Origin: Xiphophorus maculatus
Taxonomy: Eukaryota > Chordata > Actinopteri > Cyprinodontiformes > Poeciliidae
DNA: 64,000 nt
Direction: 5' to 3'
Assembly: GCF_002775205.1 (NCBI RefSeq)
Contig: NC_036445.1
Span: forward strand, 4,298,802-4,362,801
A model generated the notes under the pieces. That model did not search any database and was not told the origin of the DNA. It worked only from the letters and a program-made list of their open reading frames with translations. The first letter of the stretch is position 1. Each line of letters opens with the position of its first letter. A program made the position numbers and the translations under genes. Of the stretch, positions 46,334-59,700 are shown piece by piece.

Positions 46334-46590
46334 AATGCATAGGTTTTCTCCGGGTGCTCCGGTTTTTCCTACCTTCGGGGAAAAAGTGATTGGACTAATT
46401 GGTCTCTTTTAAATTTACCTTAGTCTCTCACTCACTAATATTTGGAGACATTCTTTAAATGGACACACTCTCAATGCATAGGTTTTCTCCGGGTGCTCCG
46501 GTTTTTCCTACCTTTGGGGAAAAAGTGATTAGGTCAATTGCTGTCTTTTAAATTTACCTCTGTGTCTCACTCACTGACTGTTAGAGATAC
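46334..46590 (+). repeat. Tandem duplication of an old-repeat fragment (139-bp period)
   Basis: 'aatgcataggttttctccgg' followed by 'gtgctccggtttttcctacc' occurs at 46334 and 46473, each followed by 'ggggaaaaagtgatt' and 'cttttaaatttacct'. The unit belongs to the dispersed repeat also seen at 4335. Confidence 0.8.
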
Positions 46591-46973
46591 AAAGAATATG
46601 AACTTATCTAGTTCAGATTCTTAATGCGTTTCTTTTTAGCACACTCTCCTTACATGGCCTCATAAAATGGCTTCCAGTCCTAATGTTTCTATATTTTCTG
46701 TTTTCTTAGTCGTCTTAATTTTGAACAGGTCATAGAATATGATCAGTCTCTCTAAGCTGGAGTGTCTTCTTGTTAAAAGGGAGTTGTTCCTCTCTACTTG
46801 ACTGCTCAGGATGAGGGACGGTAACAACTATCAATTGGATAATTGGATGAATGGATTGATGATTGGATTGGATGCAAAGTTTTTCTCCTGGTGCCCCGAT
46901 TATTTTGACTATTCAGGAAAAGAAGTTTTTAGGCTAAGGGTGTAACTTTGTGTTGCAAGTTGGTGGGGATGAA

Positions 46974-47016
46974 GCGTGGGGCGTGGCGTGGCGGCGGCGG
47001 CGGCGGGGGGGGGGGA
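46974..47016. repeat. GC-rich simple repeat (GGCGT / CGG / poly-G)
   Basis: GTGGGGCGTGGCGTGGCGG is followed by several CGG units and a 10-11 G run, in otherwise AT-rich DNA. G-quadruplex-capable on the plus strand. Confidence 0.8.
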
Positions 47017-47019
47017 TGC

Positions 47020-49890
47020 TGATGCACCCACAGTCACTGGACGACCTTTTCTTTTCTAGTGCTAAGAATAAAGCCACAACTTACATGAGAATGCAATAAA
47101 TTAAGATATGATGTGTTTTAATATAGCAAATAATAAAGACGCAAAACCTTTTTTGGGTCTAGTTGGAGCAGTTAACTCTTTATTTAGTTATTATTGGATT
47201 CTATAAAATGTGGCTTAAAACTGAGATGCTGATGTTTGGATATGTAAAACGTATATTATCTCTGCTAATAAATCTATAGTTTGGTTTCTGTCAGCTCTAG
47301 AAACAAGACAGAAAAAAGCCAATTTCTCTTTATAATGGCCCATAATTTAATTTTACTTAGCAGGAGTCGTGGTTTAAAATTTAACAAACTTTGGCTCTTT
47401 ATGCTTTATGAAATATTTCATCCTATTTGATGATTGATCTGAATATTGCCACGTTCTATGAACAAATAATGCAATTTGTCCAGGTGAAAACAGGTGTTTT
47501 TTATGTCAGCCTGTCAGCTTAACGTCACACGCAGTGACGGTTCAATTAACACAAAATAAGGTGAACTGCACACATTTTCTGACAGATAATCAGAAGTTCA
47601 GGTGCTTAAGTAGCTAATCAATTCAGATCAAACATCAAATAGGGCGAAATATTTCCTAAAGCATAGAGGAGCCAAAGTTTGTTAAATTTGAAACCATTTA
47701 AATGAATCATACTACCAATAAAAAAATAACATAAAGCACCCTTCAAACAATGTTAAAATGTTTTTGCTTATAACTGGAGAGTAACATTTTACAAGACAAT
47801 TTTTTTTAAAATAGAGTCTGATCTACTGCAAGAATGTAGCATTTGTGAAGAAATATTTCATATTTGTGCTGGTCGAATCATAACTCGGAAGTTGTTGTTT
47901 TTTTTCCCCTCTTGGATTCCCCATAGTGTTGTGACAAAATGTCTCAAAAGAAAGTTGTCAATAACACCAAAATTGGTGTCCTAGAAAGAGGAATGCTCTG
48001 GCCAGAGAAAGTTACCCTAAGAAATTTTTGTTGCTGAATTTTATGTGGCGAACAGATTCTCTCTGTTTTCGAGCTGTTAGGGTAGAGGAAATGTAGCTGC
48101 ATCCATGCAGACTGTGTGTTGCCTTCCCAGCTGTTACTCATTAGCTAATTAGCTCACCTGATCTCCATTTAGCAGTCACACCTACCAGTATATATGCTGC
48201 TGGTTTCCAGACATTTCTGTTCAGATATTCTGATTGCAATTTCTGCTGGGGTTTTTTTATGTTATGCCTTAATGCCAATTTGTGTTTTCACTTTTCTTTA
48301 TCTTTACAGTTTAATTTAACACACAAGCTACCCTAGACTTACATTGGGGGCCTCAAACATCTACAGATTAAGTTATCATTTGTATTATTAGATTGTCTCT
48401 ATTTTAGTTTTACTTGCACTGCTCTAACATGGCAAGAAACAGAAGCAGTGAAATTTCCAGCTGTGGAAAATCAGCCCATAAATGGTTTCCTTCTACTTTT
48501 TAAATTTTTTTTTTTTTTTTTTTACATATGTCAATCATGTTAATTTTGTAAGTGGATATATACGATTCATCTAACTGTTGTAAGTTATCCATCATGATGG
48601 GGAGATTCAACTTTTATTTCACATCAAGGAGTTCAGAAACATAGTCTGGAATTTGCTTAGATAATTTTCATTTAAAGTTTCAGGGCAGTATTCGTAGTTT
48701 CAGGGCAGTATTCGTAGTTCCAGCGATTGGTGTACTTCCATTTAAAATATATAGGAATCAATGCCTTGGTAACATTTTCTTTCACAATGTTGCATGTGAC
48801 AGTTCTTTAAACAAATTGGTGTTTTTCTCTGATCACAAATAATGTCATGCAGTTGATTATTCTGGAGAGAAATGTGTGTGCCTATCTGATACTATGCTAT
48901 GCCATTCAGCTGCAGCTTTACCTGCATGTACAATAACTTTTTTTCTATCTATAGTTTTAAGTTGAGCTTTTTAAATATTTTTAAATTAAATTCCTCCACT
49001 GAAAAACAATTTACAAAAAATAATTTCCAGTTTTTCCACCACATCAGAAGCAGCCTTCGTGCACATGGCAAACTGGTCATGCTTCCTTGCCCAGGAAATT
49101 GTGCCTGAGGGGAAAAGTGACCCTTATCAGAATGAACAAGTCAGAAATCACACTCCGATGCACAACTGGAAATTTCACTGCTTCTGTTTCTTGTTGGGGT
49201 AGCGCAGTGCAAGTTTAGAGACACTGAGTCACAGCTATACAAACCCATAAAATATCCTTACAACCTGCTCTTCTTCTCCTTAAAGAGCCACAAACCCCCC
49301 CATTCAGCCTTTCATCAGGACATCATTAAAGACCCCTTCTTTCCTCCATCTGCTAGTCAGACCGCTAAAAAAATTCCCCCACTCTAAGTGTCTTCTTTGA
49401 GTCCCTTTTCTCCTCCTGTCCGTCTCTATTTCTGACATGTTAGTCTGTGGTGTCACAGCCTGTCTGGCTGCAGAGGAGGGAGGGAGGACCTTGATAAGGC
49501 ACTTGATGGATTCTGTCAGGAGGCAAAGCTATTGTGGAACTAAGCTGTTGTTAGTATTTGGCATTTACAAAGACTGTGTTCACAGAAAAAAACAACCATG
49601 CAGTCAGTCAAAAGCAACGACCATCATGTTGGAATTATAAGAAGAGCATTGCAATTTTGTCTGCTCTGGGCCCATTTTTCTTAACTTGTGCCACTTAAGC
49701 AATTTAAAATCACCGTAATGTAGGTTGTTATGGTTGTTTCAGGAACAGAATCCTGACAGACAGATTGCATTTAAAGTAAAAGATCTTTCACAAATGACAG
49801 AACCTGTCTGCTTCCTTTGACATTTAATTGGCATATGGATGCCACTGCAACATAAAAAGTCAAATCAACAATTGTCTCGACATGCTTCTC
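47020..49890. other. Intergenic, no gene recognised
   Basis: Low-complexity and AT-rich. It includes a T tract at about 48505-48523 and a short tandem repeat at 48677-48716. Confidence 0.45.
48677..48716 (+). repeat. Two exact tandem copies of a 20-bp unit
   Basis: GTTTCAGGGCAGTATTCGTA is repeated twice without change, followed by a diverging third start (GTTCCAGCG). Confidence 0.85.
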
Positions 49891-49892
49891 CT

Positions 49893-49965
49893 TACAGGGT
49901 CATGGGGAGCTCATGCCTATCTCCATCTGTCATTGGGCAAGAGGTCACCAGTGCATTTCACAGTT
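49893..49965 (-). repeat. Reversed end fragment of the old interspersed repeat
   Basis: 'acagggtcatggggagctca' and 'tgtcattgggcaagaggtca' are the reversed terminal part of the family at 4797-4880. Confidence 0.55.
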
Positions 49966-50973
49966 AAAATTATAAATCTTTTTTTAATGAACCTGAAAAA
50001 TATACGTGTCACCAGCCCTCCTACCAATGGTACAACTCTACCAATTTTGCACATCTACAAACTTACATTTTTGGTCATTCTTGATTGCTTAGTAGTTTAA
50101 GCTAGATCAGATTAGATCAGTTGATCTACAGAAATAGGTTAGCCTTGCCACAGATTCGTAATGCTCTTCTTACTCAACCTGTCAGTTCAGAAGGATGACC
50201 AGTTCTCACTGGTCTTCCAATAATGTATCATTATTTGTTTGTTGCAGGTTGCCCTGTCCAGCTGACACTGTGTCAACTCTTCTGACACAATTGATAAAAG
50301 CTTTTGGACCCCTAAGGTCATTCTAAAAATCAGAGAACTGCGGCATATCTGCAAATGGACACTAATCTGGACGAGGCTGAATGGGGAAGAACTGTCATTG
50401 AGAATGGACTTTACAGACCTCTGAGATCTTCTCACTCACTTGTACTCTTTACTAATTTGATTACTTTGAAGACTTCACAATTTTTACAACATTACTCTTT
50501 GTTTGGTCTCTCATGCAAAATCACAATGAAACACGTTGAAATATGGGTTTGTAACATGACAAAATGTGAAAAATGTCAAGGACAAATACTGCTGAAAGGA
50601 ACTGGGAAGCTTAAAGCTCAGTTTTTTTCAAAAGCTTTTAAATTTAATGTAATTTTTTAATCTCTGCCATTTTTCAGCAATGCTGTGGGCAGCATTGGTG
50701 CCGAATAAAACAACATCACAACTGGGATAATCCTTTCACTCAGCACCTGTAGCGATCTTGAACGCTTCCTTCAATGGAGTGAATAACTGCTGTAAGAGCC
50801 TTTTTAGACCTACAGTAAGTGAGTGATCCTCTGTTTTCCATTTAGACACCTGGATCCCTCACACCTGGACTACAACACAGCTCCAAAAAACATAAGAGAC
50901 CCAGAATAAAAGCACAAAGCGTCATAGAAGGAAACAAAATGATAGGTTAGGTCAGTTTATCTCCTACTATTGT

Positions 50974-51002
50974 TTAACACATCAGATGAGCTGATGTGTT
51001 AA
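50974..51002. repeat. Perfect 12-bp hairpin
   Basis: TTAACACATCAG (50974-50985), loop ATGAG, CTGATGTGTTAA (50991-51002). No T-run or gene context. Confidence 0.75.
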
Positions 51003-54000
51003 GATGGAACTTTGAGTTTTGTTAGTTATTATGTTCTTTCAGAGTCATATCACAGGCAAATGATTAAAAGGATGCACAAGTCAGAAACAGATTTAATATT
51101 TCTATCTGTGTTTCAGTTTATGGCACCATTGGTATGCAAGTCAGATAATCTGATAGATTTGCATCAGAGGGCTACATTCCTGAGCTCAAAAATGTTGACA
51201 AGTCATGAAAGATCCTGGCAGTGAACCAAAGAATGTAATTAAAGGACTTATACATGATTATACCTCAGTAGGTCAACGTATAACATGACAAAGTTGTTTT
51301 CCAAACTGCAGTACTGCACTAATCAGCCTTTGGGACTCGCACCTTAAAAAGTTGCTAAAAACTTTGCTAAAGATTCAAATAAAAATTGTTTTTATATTCT
51401 AAATTGCTGAATAGTTAGGTAAATTTTATTTGACTTTATTGGTATTATACTTTCATTTATTTCATTTTCCTACTATTACAATGACTAAAAAATAAACATG
51501 AAATGTTAACTTCTCTAGATGTCAATCAAAGAGGAGTTGTAGATATTTAATATTATTTTCAGTAAGGATTATTTTCATGAAATAATAATAAAATAAACTG
51601 TAACCATCACAGACACGAGATTAGAGGAACTGAGAGAAAAAAATCTTCCAAATTTGGTTATGACTGACATCTGCTTTCCTGAACAGGATCCTGCAATTAA
51701 ATCCCTTCAGAGGACGATACGTCAGGTGTGGATCTCCTGTGGTTTTGGAGGGTTGTCAAAAGTGGAATCCTCTGGGGAGGTCCTGCCCAGCACGGCGCCA
51801 CGCTGAGGGGCCTTCCTCTGCCCTGGCAACCAGACTGGGGTTAAATTGGGAATAGCAAACCCAGAGCTGTGGTGAAGACCAGGGCGAGGTCAAGTGCTTT
51901 GGTCTGCTTTGATGATGGTTGAAGTCTGAGCAAACAGGCACTCTGCATCTGCAGCCAACAGATGATGGACCAACTGCTGCTATAGCTGCTTCTGCATCCT
52001 TGTATGCTATTTATTTTTGTATGCGTCATATCAGGGACATAAAGCAATGTTACATTAAAAGGGAACTATTGTCCTGCCTATACGCTCTCCATGGCTATTT
52101 CCTAATGTAAAACTTTCAATTCTTGTTTTCACAAGAACATCGCTGGCTTTAAAACTGATTTGTCATTATGACTGTTTCATCTGACATTCATGTTTCTCTC
52201 CACTGTGTTTATTCTGCTTTATTTACAAGAGCTCTTGAAATAATATCTGCAGCTACTTATGTGAGAACAAACTGCAGCAAATCAGTCATTAGAGTATTCA
52301 TTTAGAATCCAGGTGTTATGGATCCCAGGATCATCCCTCCTGTAACATTGCCCATGATTGGATCATACAAAGTAGGTCAATTTTTTTTATATTAAAAATT
52401 TATGTAGTCCTATCCCAAAGCCAAAAAGTTTTTTAAGTTGGTGGAGAAGCAGAAAACCTGGATTTTTTTCTTGAGTCTCTCAGGACTTGAACAAGGTTTT
52501 GATTTTGCGCTCGTATCACCAAAAGCTGTAAAACACCTTAGAAAGAACTCTAAGGAACTCCCCAGTTCCTGCAGTGAGAACAGCCTGTGGCACACGTGTG
52601 ACTATGGGATGTATTTAGGGAGAGATGTTAGAGTTTTGGCAGTATTTCTTCATCATGGGAAGCAGAAAACAACAAGGTGTGATTAATACATTGCATGGAT
52701 CTGTTCTGTGTTTCAACAGCTCTTTTTCTATACACTTCCTCTGGCAGTGGATGCATAATGCATGCATATTTGCATTAAATTTCCTGTTTTTTTGTCATAC
52801 TGTGATCATCTGATCTTTCTTTGTGCAAACAATTTAATTTCATTTTTTTACTTTGTATAACATAATCACACTGACAACATATAATTACATTACAATACAA
52901 ATCAGAAAAAAAGAAAAGGAAAAAATCTCAACCTTGCAACTCTTAATGTTTTGGATCCAGGTTTGTCCAAATTGACTTTGATCTAAAATACTTTGAAAAT
53001 TAGTTAAAGGTTATTCACATCATCTATAAAATATTTCAAATGTTAATGAAAAACCAGCAAATTATGTTGCAGCATGTTACAGCAAAGTTGAATTTACATT
53101 TTCCATAATGATGAAAAAGTTGCAGGACTGACCTCTAAAAGAGAAATGTGTTGATACTGCCTGCGTGAAACTCTGTATAAACTGCAGCATTCTCAAACAC
53201 TGAAATTCTGCCGTCTCTGCTTTTAGCTGAAAGGAAACCTTTAAAGCTGGGTGAATATCCCATAAGACATCCACAAGGTAAAACTGGATTCAGCTGAGGG
53301 AAGCTGTTTGAAGCTTAGTCCAATTTTTTTTTTTTCCTTTCCTTCTGAAGTGAATAAATTTTCCCGGACAAATTTAACCAGCTATGGAAAAAAGCCAGAA
53401 CTGCCTCCTAAAAGGAGAAGAGCCCGTCGCTGGCCATAGCTGGGTCATGTTGTGAAACATGCAGTCTCAGGAGATGCTTTTAGAGGAAAAACAACAGCTA
53501 AGAGTGAAAGAGGATGCGATGAAGTTGCCTATAAAGACTCCATGATGGAGTTTAGATCATCAACAGAGTTCTCATGGGAATCAAATATCAAAGAGAGCAA
53601 GACTTTTATTATAAATGCAGACGAGAAGCGAGGGCCAGCTGTTGACCTGATGTTCCCATCTTCCCGCACGACCAGGAATAGATTCGACTGAGTGATTAGG
53701 CTGTTTTCTCACCACACTGTGGCCTTAAAGGTTGATTCAGAAAGAAACGATGCATGGTGTCACAGAGATAGAAGATACTCAAGTAGATTTCAAAAGTGCA
53801 AACATAATGAATGAAGTTATATCAAAAAATGAGACACTGGTTAGTGTTCAGTTTTTTATTAAGAGAGGTTCGTATATTGATGTACATTTTTTACATCTGT
53901 AAGAGCTAATAAGTGGATAAAAATTACAAAAAACTGTTTCACTTGTTAGACCAACAAGTTCTTACTTTGCATTTTCACAGCAGAATTCATGGTGGATCAT

Positions 54001-55900
54001 ACGATGGAGGACTGGTCAAATACTTGTGCAGCAGTGAATCCTCAAATTACGATACTTTAAGCTCTATGCTTCAAAGTTTGCATGAGTTTCTTTTCCTGGA
54101 ATCCTTTATTTGGTTTATGCCAAAAACATTGGTTATTAATATGTCCAAATGATTCATTTTTAAGACAATCTTTTCAGAAGTCCTGATCTTTTTCCTTAGT
54201 CTCTCTGGAAAACTTTAATCTGGACTTTCTGTTTCTATTAGAGAGCACACATCCCATGAAACGTGTGTGGCCTCATCTGATTTTAGAGGAATGTGTTTAC
54301 ATATCAACAGTTTAAGAGCCTGTGTGATGACACATAAGAGGTTTTATTGGTGTCTTGTGGTCTGTTTTCAGTGTAAATTTATTTGGACAGGCAGACCTGG
54401 GTATGCTGAATGTTGTTTTGAATGTCCTCCACTTTTAGACTATTTTCTATAAAGTGAAATGGCATATTTCAAGTTTTCTTTTGGACTTCTAATCCCTTAC
54501 GAGACTCTTGCTGCTGCAATCTTTTTTTTCTGAAGCACTAAGACAGCTTTTCAATTTCTGCAATGTTGTTCACTCTGACTTCTTCAGGAACACACCAAAC
54601 TTGATTTTTTAAAGCAGATATTTTCTTCTGGTTTTTTGTTTTCCGTCTATTTCTAGAATTTCTCAATATGTTATATATCCATACATTCAGATATGTTAGA
54701 AAACAATCAGCCTCTCATAGGGGTTTATAAGTTTTTCACATAACTATGTTTTTTTTTTGTTGAAGATGGTAGACAAAGCTTTCTGCCACAGCTTCTAAAT
54801 GGTGTTTTAGTGTGAGTCGCCTTGAATTTCTAAACACCTTACGTTTCATAACATTCACTGCTGAAAATTAGAAATAAATACGTCTCTGGAGATGTGAGAA
54901 AACGACTGAATTTTGAACTTCAAATCAAATCTTTGGTTGCATTTATTCCTACAGCCATAATTACTGGCTAGAACATATTTAGCTCTGATCGTTGCTCATC
55001 CTTGCCACCCTGTTCACTAACATCATCGTCCAACTGGGGAAAGTTATAATTTGGCTCATCTTGTTTCTTTGATTTATTTTCATGGTTTTATTCTAAATCT
55101 GTTTACTTCTTGGTTTTATGGCCACCTACTCTCAAAATTATTTGCAAACAACTCCAACAGCCAGAAGTTAGCCATGACTGCAACAAAACATGGCTCTGAG
55201 GTTTTTTGTTTGTTTTTGCTTTTTTTTTTTTTTTTTTTTTTTACAAAATTGGAAAAAATGTGTGTTGATTTTAATTGGCCCTGTTTACTTTAATACCATT
55301 AAATAGAACTCAGTGCAACAAATTGTGTTCATAAATCACCTGATTAGTAAATAGAGTACATTTTTGTATAAATGTAACTCAGTATTAAGTACTTAAGTAG
55401 TTATATTTCTTCCTCCTGCTACAAATTTCTCATTATTTCCTTTATGTCTAAATTTTAAGCTCCAACCAGGTTTGTTTGTTTTGATTCTGTACCCCTACTG
55501 TTAAGTACATCCAGTTTATCCAGCAAATTAGATATTTTTTTGCTGGTCACAATCAGTTTTGGAACAGAGAGAGGAATAACCAGGCATTCAGATTGTGGCA
55601 GAGACCAAAAGCTTCTAAGATTTTCAGCTACCTGCCACACAGCTAGAAAAGTTGGTGAAACTACCTGGTCAGTAGTGAAAATAATGAACTTTGCAACTGC
55701 ATCTGTCAACACCTCTTATGAGGAGGCAGCCATATTTGCTCTTTGGTCCCTGACTTTCCTGGTTGGCTTTATTATTTTGGAGGGGACATAAGTTCATTTT
55801 TACATAATTTCTTGTGCAAACTTGCAAGTTTGCACATGTCTTCAAACTGGAATGCCACATTCCACTTTGAAATGTGGCAGTGTACATTTATTTACAGACC
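51003..55900. other. Intergenic, no gene recognised
   Basis: Short open frames only. An open stretch at 53452-53691 and another at 55540-55791 (no ATG start) show no recognisable domain or splice context. A T tract of about 23 nt lies at 55220-55242. Confidence 0.45.
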
Positions 55901-55903
55901 TGT

Positions 55904-55969
55904 CAAATTCATAGTAAATACATAATTACTTCATATTTAATATTACTATTCATATTTACTATGAATTTG
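55904..55969. repeat. Perfect 17-bp inverted repeat, 32-bp AT-rich loop
   Basis: CAAATTCATAGTAAATA (55904-55920) and its exact reverse complement (55953-55969). The loop is itself AT-rich and partly symmetric. It may be a MITE core or a cruciform-prone site. Confidence 0.85.
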
Positions 55970-56544
55970 TTCACAGTGAATATTATCTTATCACTGACTA
56001 CAAACTAACTGCACTCTTAGTAACACTGCACATTTTTAAAAAACGGTTGCTTTGCAATGTTTCAATCACAGGAATCTTTTGTTGAATTTCTAGGTGTGTG
56101 AGTATTTAAAGTTTCCTGTCTGCATTAGACTTAGATGTGCAGAGTTAAAATGATGCTTGAGTTTGTGGTCAGGTGACAAACCATTTTTAGGTAGCGCTTC
56201 AGAATCCCTTTATACTTATTAGTGGAACAAATACCAAAATATTCTGGTACATCAAAGATATCATTCTTTTTTTTCCCCTAAACTTAAAATTGCACCTTTT
56301 CATTTGTGTTTTTTCTGTTTTACCGATTCTCTGCATAGAGGATTTACTTTTAAAGCTGAGCAGAAGTTGAAAGAATCTAAACTAAACAACACCCAGATCA
56401 AATAACAGGAAATGAAAACAAAGTAAAAGGAAGTCAATATCCTTTTCAGTGGGAAGATGTTGTTCTTTCACAATAGTGAAGGTTAACAAATGTTTTTTTT
56501 CTCACTGAAATACGTAAAGCGTCTTCCTCCCCTTCATTTATGTT

Positions 56545-56710
56545 TCAGGTGGGTCGAAGGCCTTCAGGCGGTCCTTTCTGACGTCACTCTGTTATTTGAG
56601 GAGAAGCTGCTCAGGTTTCCCACGAGGCACAGACTCTTCTCTTCTCCCTGAGCCCCCGGGGAAGCAGGGGTCACGCATCAGAGAGGGGAATGAAAAGGAC
56701 TCTGATTTAT
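56545..56710 (+). other. GC-richer block with full CRE, possible exon
   Basis: An acceptor-like TTTATGTTTCAG|G (about 56538-56549) opens a GC-richer segment. It contains a full CRE palindrome TGACGTCA (56579-56586) and two overlapping open frames. No family is recognised. It could be a conserved non-coding element, a terminal exon or a promoter. Confidence 0.3.
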
Positions 56711-56779
56711 GACCCACTGTAGATACCTTCAGCTCAAGAGAGAGTCTTGTTACAGAAGTTACCCAGCGGCTTCTCAAAA

Positions 56780-59700
56780 TTTGAAGCTTTGACAGTTTAG
56801 AGGAGACCTAGACATCCTGAGCTCTGAGGCATGTTACTGAAAGTTAAAACAGCCTTTTGACTGTCTTTGTTGTGTGTCAGGACAAAAAACAGATACAGTA
56901 CAGTGGATATTTTCACTGCATTCCTGGATATAAACCACTACTTAAACCAAAATCGAATAGCAGATTTAGCTAATATAATTTGATCATTTCTGTCATTCCT
57001 AAACTTCATCTTAAAGATTTTATCTTAGTACGTCAAGAAAACATTTCAGTTTAAAAACTATATCTGAATTGACTCAAACTGTTCGGTTTCAGTGCCTCAG
57101 CTGTTATTCATAATTTCCTGCCACAGGTTGTGACATTTATTTAAAAAAATAATCCATTTATTTCTACTTTTTGAGATTGTATTACGCCCTAAAATGTGTT
57201 ACACAGAAGCAGTAAACATATGTTTTCTAATCCTTTTTCTTTCACCACTCACTATTTTTCCATAACCATGGATTAGTGGTTTAGGCAGCACAAATTCATG
57301 TAGAATCTAAACAACTTCATTTCAGTGAGCAAAATATTTGAGTTTGTTTGAAACGGTGTCACAACACCTGGTCGCCTTGTCACAGTTTAGTATTCGAGAT
57401 TAGACCAAAGGTTGAAGCATCCATTTACGGATTTTCTTGTGGAACGTATTTTCTAATTATTTGTAGAAAATCTTGCAGATTTTTTTTTTTTTAATAAAGC
57501 CTATCTAAAATATTTCAAAGGATGTACAGCTTGGGAAGTTGAAATACCTTGATGCCTATGTGTAAGCAACAAATTAAATATTTCATTTAGCCCTTGGGCC
57601 TTTTCAGACCTTACGTCAACATGTTTTTCAAGCTGATTCAGATGTAAGTAGACAAGCTGAACAACAACCATTCACATCTGGAATTAAATTCCTCCTCACT
57701 GCTAAAATCAGTGTAAATACGCTACACACATCAGAGCATCATCAGTCACACCTACAGCATCCTGACATCCTCTAAATCCTGATTTCTTATTAAGGAGTCC
57801 AACAATCAACTTAGGAAACATATAACTTAGAAAACCATATCTTTTAGACTTCCAGATTATTCCCCATGAGGCAACAATGACCATTCCAAAATGATTTTAG
57901 ATTAGAACTGTCTTTATATTTTACCATGGAGTTGTCTAGGTATCTGCAACTAGAATGAAGCAATGTCATGTCAGCTGGTGGTTTTCCATTTTATGCTTCA
58001 TAGGTTGCGTTCAGAGTAGAAAAATAATGCAGATGCAATTTTACGATGATTTGAGTCTAAACTGTGCTCAAAATCTTTTCAGTGCACTCACACCTGTAAT
58101 TTGAGCTATCTGGACATTATCAAACTGCCTTAGGTGGATATTAGTACCAGGTCTTGATGGTGTCTTTTCGTGAGCGGAAACAATGGATGTTGTTAGTGCC
58201 GTTTGTTGTAAGGATTCACTGTTGATTGTTGTTAAAATAAAAGAGTTTGACTTCATTTCAGTTTGTGACTTTATACAACTGAGGAGAGCATTTTCAATGG
58301 GATTAGACCTGGACTCCAGGCAGTTTAGTCAACCACTCGCACTCTGCATCTTTAAAGCAACATTATATTACCAAAAGATTACATTGTCTATTTTTGACCA
58401 AAAGTAAGTCAAAAACATGGATTCATCTGACCTAGCAACTTTTAATCTTTTTTTTTTATTTTATTTGAGATCGGTTTATTCAGGCAGCCTTTGTCTGTAA
58501 AGGGAATACATTGTTTCCTCTTTTCATACAATCTCTAGTTACGACTAAGTTACTACACTGATTGATGTTTTTTCCCCAAAGCTTGATTTAGAGATTCTGA
58601 CTCATCAGTTCACAAAACCACTCGTGCTGCAACACAGACAGTCTCATTTAGGTGTACATTTTAGATGTCTTGAGAACATCTTTCATTAAATTTGCTCTCG
58701 CTAATGAATAGCTCTTCCTGGATGTTTCATGTTTGAGTCTCTGAGTCATGAACCAAGCTCCTCTCTCACATGGGCAGTCTGCTGCAGCTGCTGATGCAGA
58801 AGAACTAGGCCAGATTTGACACACTTCACAACCCATGCTAACTCTGACACACATTATTGCTGCTCAAGGCACAGACGGAAAAAAAAAAAATCAAAGCTAC
58901 AAATGTCATTGCAACAGGAAGTCCCTCAGACACACACAAAAAATCTGGAGCCCTTTGATTTTTGGGGACTTATTTTAAAGAAACTTGGATTTTACAAGGA
59001 AAAAGTTAGCATAAGTTTCAAACTGCTGTAAAGAAAATTTGCTAAAATGATTGTGTAAAAATCTCACTGTAACAAATTAGCAGTGGGTGAAAACTTTTTT
59101 GGTGAACAAAAGTGCAGAGTCAAAGCCTGTGAGTGAGAAAAACAACACCAAAAAAAGCATCTGCGGCTTCAAAGCTCAGACTCCCGCTAGTTTATCATCC
59201 TCTTTTCAAACGACCAGACCGTTTTTTTTCTACTTGTAAGCACACTGAGTCATAAACAGGTACACTCGACTTCCCCCCCACGAAAACTTTGCTTGCTCAG
59301 CACCAGACTGATGTAAACCACGTCGGCTGTGTAACAGTCCGACCCGATTAGCTCCCTGCCAGCTGTTATCTGTTTACTTCCAGAGCAGACAGAGGGAGAG
59401 AGGCCCAGCTCGAAACACGACCATATGCTTAAAGCTTGTCCCGTGAACCCAAAACAGGATGTCACAGCAGGCCCTCCGGTCAGAGTAAGTGACTGAGACT
59501 CAGCCACACAGGAGGGCTTTGGCTTTATTCTGTGTGTGGGAAGACAATGCACACAAAGAAAACACTGTGTTCATGGTTAAATGTGAAGTTATTGTAGTTA
59601 TTACAAGCTTGCAAGGTATTGTACAGCCAGCAACCTGAAGTGGTGCAATAAGATGTCCTTGAACTACTTTGTGTGACGTTTAATGAAAAGTTTCAGAATA

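Noticed and set aside
53452..53691. Plus-strand open frame of 79 codons
   Set aside because: Plausible composition but no splice sites, promoter or recognisable family.
55540..55791. Plus-strand open frame with a hydrophobic C-terminal stretch resembling a membrane segment
   Set aside because: No ATG start, no signal peptide and no family. Too short to support as a gene.
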